Assembly: GCA_963664255.1 (NCBI GenBank)
Contig: OY760938.1
Span: 62,001 to 126,000 of the forward strand
Reading direction: 5' to 3'
DNA length: 64,000 nucleotides
Source: G963663775 sp963664255
Lineage (GTDB): Bacteria > Bacillota > Clostridia > Oscillospirales > Butyricicoccaceae
Positions 31,136 through 39,616 of this stretch are shown piece by piece. Below the pieces are notes generated by a model. It had not been told where the DNA came from, made no database searches, and saw only the letters and a program-made list of their open reading frames with translations. The position numbers were made by a program, and so were the translations under genes. Numbering within the stretch: position 1 is the stretch's first letter; every line of letters starts with the position of its first letter.

Positions 31136-32428
31136 ATGAGTATTCAAGATAAAAGAGTGTTTCAGTTTGAAACCATTCAGCTTCATGCAGGACAGGAAAC
31201 CCCGGATGCCGCAACAGGTGCACGTGCAGTGCCCATCTATCAGACCACCAGCTTTGTATTTGAAAACAGTGCACACGCTGCAGCACGATTCAATTTATCT
31301 GACCCCGGCAATATCTACGGACGGTTGACCAACCCAACGCAAGATGCATTTGAAAAGCGCATCGCGGCACTGGAGGGTGGCGTTGCAGCACTCGGTGTAG
31401 CTTCTGGCTCTGCCGCAATCGCATACACCTTGCAGACACTGGCGCAGGCAGGACATCATATTGTGGCAGCGAAGACCATCTATGGGGGCACATACAATCT
31501 GCTGCGACACACCCTGCCATCCTATGGCATTGCAACAACATTTGTGGATGCAGATGAAGCAGGGGCATTTGAAAAGGCGATTCAAGAAAATACAAAGGCG
31601 ATTTTTATTGAGTCCATCGGCAATCCAAATGCAAATCTCGTCGATATTCAGGCGGTGGCAGCGATTGCACATGCACACGGCATCCCATTGGTGGTTGACA
31701 ATACATTTGCAACCCCTTACTTACTTCGACCCATCGAATATGGCGCAGATATTGTTGTACATTCGGCAACTAAATTCATTGGTGGCCATGGTGCAGCATT
31801 GGGCGGTGTGATTGTTGACAGCGGTAAATTTGACTGGGAAGGCTCTGGAAAGTTTGCTTCCCTGACCGAGCCGAATCCAAGCTACCACGGGGTGAGTTTT
31901 ACAAAAGCGTGCGGAGCGGCAGCATTCGTGACTAAGGTGCGTGCGGTGTTGCTGCGAGATACCGGTGCTACCATCGCTCCCTTACACGCCTTTCTATTTT
32001 TGCAAGGCTTGGAAACCTTGTCGTTGCGGGTAGAACGCCATGTACAAAACACCTTGAAAGTGGTAGAATATTTAAAAACCCACCCAAAGGTTGCGCGTGT
32101 CAACCATCCGTCTTTGGAAAGCAACCCGTACCATGCCTTGTATCAAACCTATTTCCCGCAGGGCGGCGCATCCATTTTCACCTTCGAAATTCAAGGCGGC
32201 GCAGAAGAAGCACAGCAGTTCATTGACCGCTTGCAGCTGTTTTCACTGCTGGCAAATGTGGCAGACTCCAAATCACTTGTCATTCATCCAGCATCGACCA
32301 CACACGCACAGCTGAATGCAAAAGAGCTGGAGGAAGCGGGCATTCAGCCAAACACCATCCGACTTTCGATTGGTACAGAGCATATTGACGATATTTTGTT
32401 TGATTTGCAAACGGCGTTTACGGATTGA
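31136..32428 (+). CDS. metY: O-acetylhomoserine aminocarboxypropyltransferase (sulfhydrylase)
   Basis: PLP enzyme that makes homocysteine from O-acetylhomoserine and sulfide. The 430-residue length is that of the long MetY type. Motifs: FETIQLHAGQETPDAATGARAVPIYQTTSFVF, NIYGRLTNPTQDAFE, PLVVDNTFATPYLLRP and the Schiff-base lysine Lys213 in VVHSATKFIGGHG. The start at 31136 has AAGGA 10 bp upstream; an ATG 9 bp earlier is too close to it. cysK follows after 49 bp, forming a sulfide-assimilation pair. Confidence 0.94.
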   Translation: MSIQDKRVFQFETIQLHAGQETPDAATGARAVPIYQTTSFVFENSAHAAARFNLSDPGNIYGRLTNPTQDAFEKRIAALEGGVAALGVASGSAAIAYTLQTLAQAGHHIVAAKTIYGGTYNLLRHTLPSYGIATTFVDADEAGAFEKAIQENTKAIFIESIGNPNANLVDIQAVAAIAHAHGIPLVVDNTFATPYLLRPIEYGADIVVHSATKFIGGHGAALGGVIVDSGKFDWEGSGKFASLTEPNPSYHGVSFTKACGAAAFVTKVRAVLLRDTGATIAPLHAFLFLQGLETLSLRVERHVQNTLKVVEYLKTHPKVARVNHPSLESNPYHALYQTYFPQGGASIFTFEIQGGAEEAQQFIDRLQLFSLLANVADSKSLVIHPASTTHAQLNAKELEEAGIQPNTIRLSIGTEHIDDILFDLQTAFTD

Positions 32429-32477
32429 ATCAACACCTGCTTTTCATGCGGATTTACAGCAGAAGAAGGAGATTGTT

Positions 32478-33410
32478 ATGCGAAAAATTGCAAAAAGTGT
32501 CACCGATTTAATCGGTGGCACGCCGATGATAGAATTACAAAATTTTCAGAAACAAAAAGAAGCAGTGGCACATATTCTGGCAAAGCTCGAATGCTTCAAT
32601 CCTGCAGGTAGTGCGAAGGATCGGATTGCGAAGCGCATGATAGCGTGCGCTGAAAAACAGGGACTCTTGCAGCCGGATTCTGTCATTGTAGAGCCAACCA
32701 GCGGCAACACAGGCATTGGGCTTGCCTCAGTGGCGGCTTCCCGAGGCTACCGCGTGATTTTGACCATGCCAGAAACCATGAGCATCGAACGGCGCAACCT
32801 ACTGGCAGCATATGGCGCAGAAATTGTGCTGACCGATGGGGCAAAGGGCATGAATGGTGCCATTGAAAAAGCCAATGAACTCGTGCAGAGCATGGAACAC
32901 GCGTTTTTGCCAGGGCAATTTGTAAATCCTGAAAATCCTGCAACTCATTATGAATCCACGGGGCCGGAAATTTGGGAAGATACCGAGGGGCAAGTGGATA
33001 TTCTGGTGGCGTCGGTCGGCACAGGCGGAACCATCAGCGGTACTGGTAAGTATTTGAAGGAGCAAAATCCGAACCTCCATGTGGTTGCGGTAGAACCCAG
33101 TGCCTCACCTGTGCTGTCCGGCGGCAAACCGGGTCCGCATAAGATTCAAGGCATTGGTGCCGGATTTATTCCAGACGCATTGGATACGTCCATTTATGAT
33201 GAAATCATTGGCGTGGATGCAGAAGATGCGTTTGCATGTGGCAGAGAGCTTGCGCGCAGTGAAGGCATTTTGGTAGGAATTTCTTCCGGTGCGGCGTTGT
33301 GGGCAGCAGTGCAGGTTGCAAAGCGGCCGGAAAATACAGGAAAAAACGTGGTTGTGATTCTTCCGGATACCGGAGAACGGTATTTGTCTACCCCGATGTT
33401 TACGGGATGA
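32478..33410 (+). CDS. cysK: Cysteine synthase (O-acetylserine sulfhydrylase)
   Basis: Makes cysteine from O-acetylserine and sulfide with PLP. The 310-residue protein has IGGTPMIELQ, Lys47 in NPAGSAKDR, the substrate loop EPTSGNTGIGLA, the phosphate loop GTGGTISGTGKYLKEQNP, and the C-terminal GISSGAALWAA and DTGERYLSTPMF. ATG 32478 follows AGAAGGAG. A much longer in-frame start at 32316 lies inside metY and is rejected. Its last 11 bp overlap the 3' end of the convergent gene at 33400. Confidence 0.95.
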   Translation: MRKIAKSVTDLIGGTPMIELQNFQKQKEAVAHILAKLECFNPAGSAKDRIAKRMIACAEKQGLLQPDSVIVEPTSGNTGIGLASVAASRGYRVILTMPETMSIERRNLLAAYGAEIVLTDGAKGMNGAIEKANELVQSMEHAFLPGQFVNPENPATHYESTGPEIWEDTEGQVDILVASVGTGGTISGTGKYLKEQNPNLHVVAVEPSASPVLSGGKPGPHKIQGIGAGFIPDALDTSIYDEIIGVDAEDAFACGRELARSEGILVGISSGAALWAAVQVAKRPENTGKNVVVILPDTGERYLSTPMFTG

Positions 33411-33933
33411 AGTCTTGCTGGTCAATTTCCAGAAACACATACCACTGCGTTTCAATTTGTTCCAACTGGCAGATGACTGCCAAAGGCAATAGGGGGAGCG
33501 GTTTTTGTGCATCAAATGGACAGGAAATGTGAAGGGACGCCCCCTTTTGCTGCACTTGAACCGATTGCTCAAGTAGGATGATGTCCAGCAAGGCATCTCC
33601 TGTATGGAAAAGACGTTCTTGTGATGGGTCTTCTGTCGCTGGCAGACTGGTAGCAGTCGTGGGAAGCTCTTGCGTTGCGTCCAGCAGCACATAGGAGGTC
33701 GGCAATGCACCTGCAATGCTCTGTTTGGAAAGTTTTTTTTGAAAATACAGCCTGCCCTGTTGTGGTTCAGGAATGCCAATCAGGAGCGGCGGAGCAGGCG
33801 CACGCAATCCATAGCAGCGCAAGACCTCGGTGGTAAACAGGGAACACATCATCTCGAAAAGAATTTGGCTGCCTGTTTCGGTCACAGTGACTGTGCCCAC
33901 AGATTCCCCATTTCGGTGCACTGCAAATTCCAT
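33400..33933 (-). CDS. Hypothetical protein
   Basis: A 177-residue protein without a signal peptide, rich in predicted beta strands. It starts MEFAVHRNGESVGTVTVTETG and has a proline-rich patch (LRAPAPPLLIGIPEPQQG). The opening resembles the G-x-a-x-V-t-x-e-G-l pattern of uncharacterised proteins in gut clostridia (from memory). GGAGG stands 11 bp before the ATG. It lies just beyond a terminator and converges with cysK, overlapping it by 11 bp. Function unknown; its reality is supported by the ribosome site and continuous frame. Confidence 0.6.
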   Translation of the reverse strand: MEFAVHRNGESVGTVTVTETGSQILFEMMCSLFTTEVLRCYGLRAPAPPLLIGIPEPQQGRLYFQKKLSKQSIAGALPTSYVLLDATQELPTTATSLPATEDPSQERLFHTGDALLDIILLEQSVQVQQKGASLHISCPFDAQKPLPLLPLAVICQLEQIETQWYVFLEIDQQDFIP

Positions 33934-33954
33934 GACACAAGCCTCCTGACCGTA

Positions 33955-33991
33955 AAAAAGCGTATCCTTCTATGATAAGGATACGCTTTTT
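33955..33991. terminator. Bidirectional intrinsic terminator
   Basis: AAAAAGCGTATCCTT (33955-33969) and AAGGATACGCTTTTT (33977-33991) are perfectly complementary around a 7-nt loop. It ends the minus-strand acpS-alr-mazF series. Confidence 0.85.
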
Positions 33992-34031
33992 CTGTTTGTG
34001 ATATGCCTGCTGAACAAGAAAAGAGCAGGGG

Positions 34032-34181
34032 CTATGTGTGCAGCACACGCGATTGATACTCGTCTGGAATATTGGGCGATGTGTCGCTGTAAATCATATC
34101 CACCGCAAAATAGATGCAGGTGAGCATCGCCAGCAGCAGCAAAGCACCGACCCAGATGATATATTTTTGCCTTTTCCCCAT
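34032..34181 (-). CDS. Small single-pass membrane protein
   Basis: A 49-residue peptide starting MGKRQKYIIW, with one membrane helix (VGALLLLAMLTCIYFAV) and an acidic, Pro-rich outer tail (SDTSPNIPDEY). AGAAGGG lies upstream. It sits 19 bp after mazF in the same direction and is last before the terminator. No family is recognised. A longer frame beginning within mazF lacks a ribosome site. Confidence 0.5.
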   Translation of the reverse strand: MGKRQKYIIWVGALLLLAMLTCIYFAVDMIYSDTSPNIPDEYQSRVLHT

Positions 34182-34200
34182 AGCGTAAACCCTTCTCTTT

Positions 34201-34563
34201 TTATCGCTGGGCTGGGTCCAGCCCAAAGCTGACAGCAAGTGCTTCATCTACACGACCCATATGGTTTTCGTCAAGACACCCCATTTTTTCACGCAGACGC
34301 TTTTTGTCCAATGTACGGATTTGCTCCATCAAAATGACAGAATCCTTGGTCAGACCAAAGCATTTGGCGCCCAGTTCAATATGCGTGGGCATTTTTGCCT
34401 TGTTCAGCTGTGAGGTAATCGCAGCTGCGATTACGGTTGGGCTGTGTCGATTCCCGACATTATTTTGCACAATAAGTACGGGACGCACACCGCCTTGCTC
34501 ACTGCCGACAACCGGGCTTAAATCTGCGTAATAAATGTCACCACGTTTTACATTGTTATCCAC
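34201..34563 (-). CDS. ndoA: MazF/EndoA-type mRNA interferase
   Basis: A 120-residue endoribonuclease of the PemK/MazF family. Motifs: VKRGDIYYADLSPVVGSEQGGVRPVLIVQNN at the start, HSPTVIAAAITSQ, and DSVILMEQIRTLDKKRL. The conserved Arg and Thr/Ser active-site elements are present. GTG 34563 has GGAG 9 bp upstream and gives the usual length of about 117 residues; an ATG 34 codons earlier adds an atypical extension. It follows alr as in Bacillus, but no antitoxin gene (EndoAI) lies between alr and this gene. Confidence 0.88.
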   Translation of the reverse strand: MDNNVKRGDIYYADLSPVVGSEQGGVRPVLIVQNNVGNRHSPTVIAAAITSQLNKAKMPTHIELGAKCFGLTKDSVILMEQIRTLDKKRLREKMGCLDENHMGRVDEALAVSFGLDPAQR

Positions 34564-34674
34564 AGCTTCACACTCCGTTGGAAAAGTATTTGCAGTGAAA
34601 ATCCCTGCAGAAGTATTTTTCCCACAAAGCCGATGATTATAACGCGCTGCAGCGTTTTTTTTCATTGGCCGGCT

Positions 34675-34702
34675 GAGAACATTTTTGTTCTCGTTTTATT
34701 TT
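34675..34702. terminator. Hairpin between alr and mazF
   Basis: GAGAACA (34675-34681) pairs with TGTTCTC (34686-34692) around TTTT. The U-rich tail lies on the plus-strand side, so it is poorly oriented to end the minus-strand alr transcript. Confidence 0.35.
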
Positions 34703-34727
34703 ATGCAAACAGAGCGAAGACTGTTTC

Positions 34728-35852
34728 TTATTCCAGATAAATTCGTGGAACACGGCTGGACACCGCGCACAGCACTTCGTAAGAAATCGTGCCTGCACAC
34801 TGCGCCACGGTGTCAGCAGTAATGGTATCTGCGCCGAAAATAATCACGCTGTCACCGCGGTGAACCTCCAGATGCTCGGGAATCTCTGCCATGCACATAT
34901 CCATGCAGATACGCCCTACAATCGGCAGTACATGACCGCCAAGCATCACCTGCGCTTTTCCGGAGCCTGCCCGCAAATATCCATCCGCATAGCCGATGGA
35001 TAACACCGCGATACGGGTCGGTTGGGCGGTTTGGTAGGTACGTCCATACCCAATCGAAACGCCACGGTCTGCATGACGTACTTGCACAATGCGTGCCTTG
35101 AGGGTCATGGCAGGCTGCAGAGCAACCTGTTTGTGGATGCTGTCATCCGGATAATAGCCATACAGAATCAAGCCCGCTCGTACCATAGTGCAATAGCTGT
35201 TGGGATGCTGTAAAATGGCGCCGCTGTTGGCGCTGTGACGCATCGGAAGAGAAAGACCGTTTTGCTCCAATGCATCGCAGATGGCAATGAACTGCTGCTG
35301 CTGCGCTGTCGTGTATCCTATGCCGGCGGCATCATCTGAAACAGCGAAATGCGAAAAAATACCGTTTGCTCGCAGACCTGGTAGCTGTGCAATCTCTAAA
35401 ATTTCACGAACGGTATCGTCCGCGTGGTGGGCATCAAACCCTAAGCGCCCCATACCGGTATCCAGCTTGAAATGGGCGGTGATGGGCTTCCCCTCTGCAC
35501 AAGCGGCGGCAGACAGCATCGCGGCGGTATCCCAATCATAGATGGCCGCTGTAATGTCATAACGGGCAATCAGCGGGGCATCCGCCTCGTCGATATATCC
35601 CAAAATCAAAATGGGGGTGGTGATGCCTTGCTTGCGCAGCTCAACCGCCTCTGGAACGGTGGCAACCCCAAAATAGGCAGCCCCTGCTTGCTGCAAACGC
35701 TTTGCAATCGGGATGCTCCCATGACCGTATGCATTTGCTTTGATGACACATAGTACAGGCGTGTGCTGCACCTGTGCCTGAATGGCTTTGAAATTGTTTT
35801 CGACCGCACGTAGGTTGATTTCTGCCCACGTGCGGTGCGTGCGATTGTCCAT
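34728..35852 (-). CDS. alr: Alanine racemase
   Basis: PLP enzyme that supplies D-alanine for peptidoglycan. The 374-residue protein starts with RTWAEINLRAVENNF, has Lys38 in VIKANAYGHG (Schiff base), YFGVATVPEAVELRK, LDTGMGRLGF, the RHSANSGA region, and SIGYGRTYQT with the catalytic Tyr. The start at 35852 has AGGAG 10 bp upstream and family-typical length; an in-frame ATG at 36047 lies in the previous gene. Gene order acpS, lipoprotein, alr, mazF is as in Bacillus. Confidence 0.95.
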   Translation of the reverse strand: MDNRTHRTWAEINLRAVENNFKAIQAQVQHTPVLCVIKANAYGHGSIPIAKRLQQAGAAYFGVATVPEAVELRKQGITTPILILGYIDEADAPLIARYDITAAIYDWDTAAMLSAAACAEGKPITAHFKLDTGMGRLGFDAHHADDTVREILEIAQLPGLRANGIFSHFAVSDDAAGIGYTTAQQQQFIAICDALEQNGLSLPMRHSANSGAILQHPNSYCTMVRAGLILYGYYPDDSIHKQVALQPAMTLKARIVQVRHADRGVSIGYGRTYQTAQPTRIAVLSIGYADGYLRAGSGKAQVMLGGHVLPIVGRICMDMCMAEIPEHLEVHRGDSVIIFGADTITADTVAQCAGTISYEVLCAVSSRVPRIYLE

Positions 35853-35865
35853 GATATTGAATCTC

Positions 35866-36516
35866 CTAAGTATCAGTAGTATCGGTTGGTTGCGGAGATG
35901 GCACGGAAGTAAGCGACACCCAATCGCTGAAGGAGCATTGCAGAATTTGCTGTCCGCCGACATACACCTCTGCACGCACAGGAATGTTCTGGTTGGTGTC
36001 CACCCAGATTTGACGGATGATGCCTTCTTCCTGTGCAGAGTCCTCATATTTTAGCATAGCGAGCGCAACCCCATCGGCAGATTCGCTGGCGATTTCGGTC
36101 GGTACACAGGCGCGCAGAGCATAGAGCAGGCGCGCAATGCAGTCGACCGGTGTCAATCCGGGCTTGGATATGCTTGGGGTATCCAGTATCGTATCTCCAT
36201 ATTGCAAGGTGAACTCTGCCTTTTGCGCGCCGGAAATTGTGGCGGTAATGCCGGACAAAATCTCAGGTGCGGTAATGGTCAGCGTGTCACTGTCGTCTTT
36301 ATTATAAACATAATCTAGTTCATATTCCAGTTTTAATGTGTCTGTGTCAGAAAAAATTTTTGCGTGGAACGTTGCCCCAGGCAAATTTGCAAAATGCTGC
36401 AGAAGCTGTGCTTCGTCCGGCGCAGACGCACAGCCCTGCAGAACACATAGCAGGAGAAACCATAAAAACAGCCGTTTCAGGATGCGCCACCTCTTTCGTT
36501 TGCAGTGTCGCAGCAT
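35866..36516 (-). CDS. YdcC-like lipoprotein (LolA-type fold)
   Basis: A 216-residue exported lipoprotein. A basic N-terminus is followed by LKRLFLWFLLLCVLQGC, where LQGC is a lipobox with the modified Cys near residue 29. The rest has alternating beta strands like LolA-fold proteins such as B. subtilis YdcC, a sporulation-associated lipoprotein in the same position between acpS and alr. The start is uncertain: ATG 36516 lacks a good ribosome site, while AGAGGTGG lies just before an in-frame CTG at the LKRLFL segment. It is 14 bp upstream of alr. Confidence 0.7.
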   Translation of the reverse strand: MLRHCKRKRWRILKRLFLWFLLLCVLQGCASAPDEAQLLQHFANLPGATFHAKIFSDTDTLKLEYELDYVYNKDDSDTLTITAPEILSGITATISGAQKAEFTLQYGDTILDTPSISKPGLTPVDCIARLLYALRACVPTEIASESADGVALAMLKYEDSAQEEGIIRQIWVDTNQNIPVRAEVYVGGQQILQCSFSDWVSLTSVPSPQPTDTTDT

Positions 36517-36583
36517 AAAGAAGGATGTCTGCATACTGCGCAGGGTTAGTATATGCGCAGAGGTGGTGTGTTTATGACTGGTG

Positions 36584-36934
36584 TCAGTCCTGCCAAATCA
36601 AAGCGGTTGCGGTGGCATAGGTCTGGCAGTGCGAAATGCTCAGTAAAATCCCGTGGGTTGGAAGCCCTGTCACGGTCACCTGTGGTGCGCCTGCCGCCGT
36701 GTGCGTGATTTCAATGCTCTGCCAGCCAAGCCCGTGTGCGATGCCGGTGCCAAGAGCCTTTGCAACCGCTTCTTTTGCGCAGAACAAGCCGGCGGCACTT
36801 TGTGGTGCGTTATGCCCACGGGACGCAAGATACGCCTGTTCCTTAGGGGTGTAAATGCGGTTGCGAAAACGCTCTTGTGATAACAGCCGGGTAATTCGCT
36901 CAATTTCAATAATGTCTGTGCCGAGTGCGCGCAT
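36584..36934 (-). CDS. acpS: Holo-[acyl-carrier-protein] synthase
   Basis: Transfers 4'-phosphopantetheine from CoA to acyl carrier protein. The 116-residue protein has the two family signatures: GTDIIEIERI (metal-binding Asp) and LFCAKEAVAKALGTG (catalytic Glu and Lys). GGAGG lies 5 bp before the ATG. It is 12 bp downstream of the glycogen debranching gene on the same strand. Confidence 0.93.
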   Translation of the reverse strand: MRALGTDIIEIERITRLLSQERFRNRIYTPKEQAYLASRGHNAPQSAAGLFCAKEAVAKALGTGIAHGLGWQSIEITHTAAGAPQVTVTGLPTHGILLSISHCQTYATATALIWQD

Positions 36935-36946
36935 AACTTCCTCCGT

Positions 36947-39073
36947 CTATAGAACCACATCTGTCATCGAAAGCACTGCCACCGAGCGGGGGGCGATGTG
37001 CAGATGAAACCCATCACAGGTGGTCAGATTGTTTTCCATGGTGTTGATGTCAATTTGCCAGCATTGGTGCTGGCCTGGCTGCGGCAGTGTAATTTCAAGA
37101 GGCTCCCAGAAGCTGTTGACCGCGACATATACAATATCATCCTGTTCACAGCAGGCACTGCGTCCAGCAAACATCACGCCGATGTAATGATCGGTTGCAG
37201 TATACTGACCACACCATGGCTGTGTGCAATGAAAGCTGATTTCCGGAAAACCGCAAATCGCAGCTGCAAATTGCGCTTGTAAAATGGTATGCTTTTTGCG
37301 ATAGGCAATGAGGTCGCAAACAAACTCGAAGAGGGAGGCATTGGTCTTGAGGTCGTTCCAGTTGAGCCAAGAGATTTCGTTATCCTGACAATAGGAATTG
37401 TTGTTGCCAAATTGGGTGTTGCCAAATTCGTCACCCGACAGCAACATGGGCGTGCCGCGGCTGCAAAGCAGCACAGCGAAGGCATTGCGCACCATGCGTT
37501 CCCGCAGGTCACGGATTTCTGCATTGGAGGTTTCGCCTTCTGTTCCGCAATTCCAACTGTGGTTATCATTGGCACCATCGGTATTGTTCCAGCCGTTTTT
37601 TTCATTGTGCTTCTCGTTGTAGGTATACAAATCATGCAGGGTAAAGCCATCATGACAGGTGATGAAATTGATAGATGCATTTTTGCGTGCGCTGGCATCA
37701 TAAATATCCGGAGAGCCGGCAATGCGCAACGCTGCCGCCATGGCACAGTCATCATCGCCTTTTAAAAATCGACGGATGTCATCTCGATAGCGTCCGTTCC
37801 ATTCTGCCCAGCGATTCCACGAGGGGAAGTTGCCAACCTGATATAAACCGCCTGCATCCCACGCTTCGGCGATGAGTTTAACATTGCCAAGCAGCGGGTC
37901 AAATGCAAGTCGCTGCAGCAGAGGGGGTTTGTCCATGGGAGAGCCGTCTTCATTGCGTCCAAGGATAGACGCAAGGTCGAAACGGAATCCATCGACACGG
38001 TAGGCAGAAACCCAATAGCGCAGACATTGCACAATCATTTCCAAGACAATCGGATGGTTGCAGTTGAGCGTATTACCGCAGCCGCTGAAATTATAGTATT
38101 TTCCATCCGGCGTCAGCAAATAATATATCTTGTTGTCAAACCCCTTGAAGGAAAAGAACGGACCCTCTTCGTTGCCCTCTGCCGTGTGATTGAATACCAC
38201 ATCTAAAATGACCTCAATACCATTTTCATTCAGTGCCTTGATGAGATGCTTTAGCTCGTTGCCCTCACGGTTATATTCTTTGCTGGCGGCATAGCTGGTG
38301 TTGGGTGCAAAAAAGCTAACCGTGTTATAGCCCCAATAGTTGATGACCTTATTGCCCTCAACATTTCGCTCGTCCAGCATTTCGTCAAATTCAAAAATAG
38401 GCAGCAGTTCTACCGCGTTGATGCCTAGCTTTTTCAGATACGGGATTTTTTCCATCAAGGCAGAAAACGTGCCAGGGTACGTGGTGTCTGAGGAATCGTG
38501 CACGGTGAAGCCACGCACGTGCATTTCGTAAATAATCAATTCCTGCATGGGGATGAGCGGCTGCTTGCTGTTCATCCAGTCAAAATCATCGCGGACAACA
38601 CGCGCTTTGTAGTGCTGCCCTGTAGGGGCGGGCGTACGCCACATGCTTTGACCGGTCACGGCTTTCGCATAGGGGTCAAGCAGATACTTGGTTTTGTCAA
38701 ACACCAGCCCGTTTTCTGGGTCGTAGGGTCCATCGATGCGATACGCATACTCGAATTGGAAAATGTCCAGCTTAAACACAATCATGGAATAGACATTGCC
38801 AATTTTATATTGCTCTGGGAAGGGAAGTACGGCATAGGGTTCGTTGCTCTCTCGGTGGAACAGCAGCAGTTCACAGGCCGTTCCGTATTTTGTGTGAACC
38901 GTGAAATTGACACCGCCCGGAATAGCAGTTGCGCCATTCATCTCGTATAAGCCTGGGCGGACATCAAAGCCGGCAATTTTGCCGAGCGGGACTAGGTGGA
39001 TATGACTTCCATCGCTGTTGTAGGTGCTTTGTTCGGATTGGATAGGTTGTTCGCGTTCGTTCGGACTGTGCAT
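36947..39073 (-). CDS. glgX: Isoamylase-type glycogen debranching enzyme (GlgX/pullulanase-like)
   Basis: Hydrolyses alpha-1,6 branches of glycogen. The 708-residue protein has an N-terminal CBM48 region (PGGVNFTVHTKYGTACELLLF) and a GH13 barrel. Catalytic segments are DVVFNHTAEG, VDGFRFDLASILG (nucleophile Asp), KLIAEAWDAGGLY (acid Glu) and NFITCHDGFTLHD (Asp). WGYNTVSFFAPN and GTPMLLSGDEFGNTQFGNNNSYCQDN are typical of the GlgX/TreX branch. The start is set at 39073, 6 bp after GGAGG; the ATG two codons earlier touches it. It is distant from the glgBCDA cluster but joins it functionally. Confidence 0.9.
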   Translation of the reverse strand: MHSPNEREQPIQSEQSTYNSDGSHIHLVPLGKIAGFDVRPGLYEMNGATAIPGGVNFTVHTKYGTACELLLFHRESNEPYAVLPFPEQYKIGNVYSMIVFKLDIFQFEYAYRIDGPYDPENGLVFDKTKYLLDPYAKAVTGQSMWRTPAPTGQHYKARVVRDDFDWMNSKQPLIPMQELIIYEMHVRGFTVHDSSDTTYPGTFSALMEKIPYLKKLGINAVELLPIFEFDEMLDERNVEGNKVINYWGYNTVSFFAPNTSYAASKEYNREGNELKHLIKALNENGIEVILDVVFNHTAEGNEEGPFFSFKGFDNKIYYLLTPDGKYYNFSGCGNTLNCNHPIVLEMIVQCLRYWVSAYRVDGFRFDLASILGRNEDGSPMDKPPLLQRLAFDPLLGNVKLIAEAWDAGGLYQVGNFPSWNRWAEWNGRYRDDIRRFLKGDDDCAMAAALRIAGSPDIYDASARKNASINFITCHDGFTLHDLYTYNEKHNEKNGWNNTDGANDNHSWNCGTEGETSNAEIRDLRERMVRNAFAVLLCSRGTPMLLSGDEFGNTQFGNNNSYCQDNEISWLNWNDLKTNASLFEFVCDLIAYRKKHTILQAQFAAAICGFPEISFHCTQPWCGQYTATDHYIGVMFAGRSACCEQDDIVYVAVNSFWEPLEITLPQPGQHQCWQIDINTMENNLTTCDGFHLHIAPRSVAVLSMTDVVL

Positions 39074-39273
39074 ATGCATCCTCCATCCTTCAATACCGTA
39101 GGAATAATTTTCTACAGGAAATGTAAATGGTTTCTGAATGTAGTATATCACAGTTTGACCCATGGAAAAAAGTTTTATGTTTTGATTTTTTCATCTGATA
39201 TAAAAATAATCATATGTGTCGGTTTCGTTTGGATGGATTGCAACGAAAAAGGAAAAACTGTGTCAAAAAAGTA

Positions 39274-39302
39274 TTGAAATACATCTTAAAAAACAGTATA
39301 AT
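39274..39302 (+). promoter_or_regulatory. Sigma-A promoter for the DUF1858 gene
   Basis: TTGAAA (39274-39279), a 17-bp spacer and TATAAT (39297-39302). Confidence 0.7.
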
Positions 39303-39335
39303 AAATGATAATAAATAGAATCAAGGAGAATTTAT

Positions 39336-39539
39336 ATGGCTGAAATTACCAAAAAATCAACCATCGGTGAGATTTTAGCGCGTGACATTGAAACGGCGCA
39401 GTTTTTTCTAGGGATGGGTATGCACTGTCTTGGCTGTCCGTCGGCACAGGGAGAAAGCATCGAAGATGCTTGCGCAGTACACGGAACTGATGTTGACGAG
39501 CTTATTACAAAGCTGAATGATTTCTTTAGCACAAAGTAA
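39336..39539 (+). CDS. DUF1858 (redox disulfide) domain protein
   Basis: A 67-residue cytosolic protein composed of one DUF1858 domain: TIGEILARDIETAQFFLGMGMHCLGCP with a Cys-x-x-Cys pair, then GESIEDACAVHGTDVDELITKLNDFF. The domain is often linked to hybrid-cluster or iron-sulfur repair proteins; stand-alone versions have no assigned reaction. AAGGAG precedes the ATG. It has its own promoter and terminator. Confidence 0.85.
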   Translation: MAEITKKSTIGEILARDIETAQFFLGMGMHCLGCPSAQGESIEDACAVHGTDVDELITKLNDFFSTK

Positions 39540-39543
39540 GCTG

Positions 39544-39576
39544 AAAAGGCCGACAGATTCCTGTCGGTCTTTTCTT
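39544..39576 (+). terminator. Intrinsic terminator after the DUF1858 gene
   Basis: AAAAGGCCGACAG (39544-39556) pairs with CTGTCGGTCTTTT (39561-39573), with one G-U, around loop ATTC. Confidence 0.8.
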
Positions 39577-39616
39577 TGTCATATGGAGCACTGTTAGAAG
39601 CGGAGGATATGCGTTT

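Noticed and set aside
34566..34665. N-terminal extension of MazF as a possible antitoxin
   Set aside because: It is in frame with mazF, not a separate gene, and shows no ribbon-helix-helix or AbrB features.
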